Shown here: positions 62,156 through 64,000 of the stretch, piece by piece
How the letters are laid out: each line of letters opens with the position of its first letter
Position numbering within the stretch: position 1 is the stretch's first letter
Notes under the pieces: model-generated
Told to the model about the DNA's origin: nothing
The model's database searches: none
Seen by the model: the letters and a program-made list of their open reading frames with translations, nothing else
Source of the DNA: Paenibacillus ehimensis NBRC 15659
GTDB lineage: Bacteria > Bacillota > Bacilli > Paenibacillales > NBRC-103111
DNA: 64,000 nucleotides
Reading direction: 5' to 3'
Assembly (NCBI RefSeq): GCF_004000785.1
Contig: NZ_BILX01000020.1
Span: 1-64,000 of the forward strand
Position numbers and translations under genes: made by a program

Positions 62156-64000
62156 TTAGACTTTAAATTTCGCGACGGTTTCTTGAAGCTCTTCCGCCAT
62201 TTTGCTCAGCAGCGCGGAGGAAGATGCGATTTCTTCCATAGAAGCAAGCTGCTCTTCCGTGCTTGCCGCCACTTGTTCGATGCACGCCGCGGTATCTTCG
62301 GAAATATGCGATACGGCATCGACGGCGTTCAAGACATTTTCGGAATTTGCGGCCATTCCTTGCGTCGCTTGCGACACCTGAGCGATTTGAACGGTTACGC
62401 TGTCCAGCGAACTCAGGATTTGCTCAAACGACTTGCCTGCAATGTCCGCCTTAAGCATACCCTGCTCCACTTCTTGCGTCACCGTTTCCATGCTGGCCGC
62501 AGTCATGTCCGTATCCTTTTGAATCGCGGCGATCAATTGCGAAATCTGCTTGGCCGAAGCGCTGGACTGCTCCGCCAATTTCTTGATTTCGGCGGCGACA
62601 ACCGCAAAGCCTTTTCCCTGCTCTCCGGCCCTGGCGGCTTCGATGGAGGCATTGAGCGCAAGCAGGTTGGTCTGGGAAGCAATCTCCGCAATCACGGTTG
62701 TGAAGGATACAATTTGCTTGGAACGGTCCCCGAGCCCCGCCACATCGTCGGACAGCGTCTTCACTTTTTGCCCGATCGCATTCATTTGATCGATTGCGGT
62801 CCGGATCGCTTCCGTACCGTCTTGTGCCGTCTCTTGCGTATGCTGTGCCGAAGCGGAAACCGCATCGGTGTTATGGGAGATGGCCTGCAGTTGGGATGCC
62901 ATATCGTTCATCTCCCGGTTCGTTTCGCCGATTTGGACCACTTGCTGCGCCGAGCCGTTTGCGATTTCTTGAACCGCCTGAGCGACCTGCTTGCCCGCTT
63001 CCGTAATTTGCTCCGAGCTGGCCGACAGCTGTTCGGCGGACGCGGCAAGCTGCATCGCATTGTCATTCACTTTGTAGATCAAGGCCCGCAGCGACGAAGC
63101 CATTTTATTAAAGTTCGAGCTTAATGCTCCCAACTCGTCGGCACGGGTGATGTCGATTTGTTTCGTCAAATCGCCTTCGCTGATCAATAGCGAAGCTTCA
63201 TTAATTTTCCGCAGCGGCTTCAGAATCGAGAAAATAATTGCAGCTACCATCAAGGAGCCGATCAATGTAGACAAAAGCAGCACAATGAGCGTGGATTTCA
63301 AAATCGGAGAAGCCGCTTCGGCAATTTCCGCTTCATACATGGTGCCGGCGATTTTCCAACCCGAAGAGGCATTGGTGGAAAACATCATTTTCTTCAATGC
63401 GCCGTCCAGCTTGTACTGAAAATATCCTGTCTCGGTTTTATACAAGTTGCTCGCCATCTCGTCCTCGGCCATCTGACTTCCGATTTCGCCGGTAGGATGG
63501 TATACGTATTTCCGGTCCTTGTCCGAGATGAACACATACCCTTCTTTTCCGATACTTACCGTACGGGTAATTTCGGCAAGCTTTTTGGTCGAGATCGACA
63601 TGGCTGCGACGCCCCGGCCGTCAGCCGTTTCTTTCGCAACGGTGAACACCAGGTTCCCCGTAGCCGAGGAGACATAGGGAGAAGTGATGATGATCTTGCC
63701 CTTGTTCTCTACCGCTTGCTTAAACCAGGCACGCTCGCGAGGATCGTAATCGGCGGCAATTTTGGTCACGTCGGCGGAATCCATATACAAGCCGTTCTTG
63801 GTTCCGACGAAAACCATGTCGGCATCCTTTTCGATTTCTCTGTACATCAGAAGCTGATGACGCACCGAGTCCTGCACCCCGATATTGGAGTTGTCCGCCG
63901 CTTTTACGGCGCTTAAGTCAACGGTGCGTGACAGAACGTCGACCTGCTGCTTCTTGGCCTCGAAGAAATCGTTCAATAAAGCATCTATCAGCTTGACGGC
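62156..64000 (-). CDS. Methyl-accepting chemotaxis protein, 5' part beyond the window
   Basis: The frame is open to the last base of the window, so the N-terminus with the first membrane helix is missing; 614 residues are visible. Order: extracytoplasmic double-Cache sensing domain ([40 protein letters not shown], with YISDKDRK-like block), a membrane helix ([20 protein letters not shown]), HAMP ([20 protein letters not shown]), and a cytoplasmic signalling hairpin with the conserved tip [33 protein letters not shown]. The dCache sensor usually binds amino acids or carboxylates. Signals through CheA/CheW; CheX is encoded nearby. Confidence 0.92.
   Translation of the reverse strand, partial: AVKLIDALLNDFFEAKKQQVDVLSRTVDLSAVKAADNSNIGVQDSVRHQLLMYREIEKDADMVFVGTKNGLYMDSADVTKIAADYDPRERAWFKQAVENKGKIIITSPYVSSATGNLVFTVAKETADGRGVAAMSISTKKLAEITRTVSIGKEGYVFISDKDRKYVYHPTGEIGSQMAEDEMASNLYKTETGYFQYKLDGALKKMMFSTNASSGWKIAGTMYEAEIAEAASPILKSTLIVLLLSTLIGSLMVAAIIFSILKPLRKINEASLLISEGDLTKQIDITRADELGALSSNFNKMASSLRALIYKVNDNAMQLAASAEQLSASSEQITEAGKQVAQAVQEIANGSAQQVVQIGETNREMNDMASQLQAISHNTDAVSASAQHTQETAQDGTEAIRTAIDQMNAIGQKVKTLSDDVAGLGDRSKQIVSFTTVIAEIASQTNLLALNASIEAARAGEQGKGFAVVAAEIKKLAEQSSASAKQISQLIAAIQKDTDMTAASMETVTQEVEQGMLKADIAGKSFEQILSSLDSVTVQIAQVSQATQGMAANSENVLNAVDAVSHISEDTAACIEQVAASTEEQLASMEEIASSSALLSKMAEELQETVAKFKV

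Noticed and set aside
1-64000. CRISPR arrays, tRNA or rRNA genes, insertion sequences
   Set aside because: I looked for spaced direct repeats, tRNA-like cloverleaf ends, rRNA-like conserved blocks and transposase motifs and saw none; dedicated scanners were not available.

Overview
The window reads as a piece of a Paenibacillus-like (Paenibacillaceae, monoderm Bacillota) chromosome of fairly high GC. The evidence is AGGAGG-type ribosome sites, an S-layer-homology (SLH) protein, a YusU-like DUF2573 protein, VanW, CheX, a KhtT-KhtU pair, Fur boxes and a Bacillus-type IlvA. No tRNA, rRNA, CRISPR array or insertion sequence was recognised.

About half of the window (roughly 4.5-33.2 kb) is an almost complete extracellular contractile injection system (eCIS, phage-tail-like particle). 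Most of it is one long minus-strand operon. In transcription order it holds a cargo candidate with a GNRAV leader (33185-32289), a DUF4157/eCIS-core metallopeptidase-like protein, an AAA+ ATPase, the DUF4255 cap, a small-domain protein, a tiny ORF, the sheath, tube 1, a CxxC protein, a DUF6760-like micro-protein and tube 2. These are followed by a 1277-aa repetitive protein of unknown role, a LysM adaptor, the gpD hub, the VgrG/gpV spike, gp25, two baseplate-J-like proteins, a tail protein I/propeller protein and a YFxGxLLT-type baseplate or fibre protein. The last gene is a probable toxin cargo with a cytidine-deaminase-type zinc site, an SV40-like basic stretch and a very acidic tail. Next to it, on the plus strand, lie a DUF4280 PAAR-like tip and a membrane-anchored MORN-repeat protein. 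Divergent from these are a TolC-like coiled-coil protein (frameshifted at its 3' end) and a four-helix membrane protein with a degenerate class III cyclase domain. I infer that these four genes are accessory to the particle; capsid, portal and terminase genes are absent, so this is not a prophage.

From 33.4 to 46 kb the genes are housekeeping and metabolic: a GNAT and FMN split-barrel pair, glutaminase, KduI with its DeoR regulator and a clear operator, an aminotransferase, a small exported protein, the KhtT-KhtU K+/H+ antiporter, threonine dehydratase, an AT-rich MBL-fold pseudogene with one in-frame stop, and an SLH protein. From 46 to 53 kb there is an FAD oxidoreductase, a MarR-controlled DHA2 efflux pump, and a Fur-controlled siderophore module (AraC regulator, binding lipoprotein, FhuF-like reductase). 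In that module the regulator frame runs on in frame through the promoter of the lipoprotein. From 53 to 64 kb there is a DEAD-box helicase, an alpha/beta hydrolase, DUF2573, an SDR, CheX, VanW, a NUDIX hydrolase, an ABC-2 exporter operon preceded by a ykkC-like riboswitch with a terminator, and a chemoreceptor cut by the window end.
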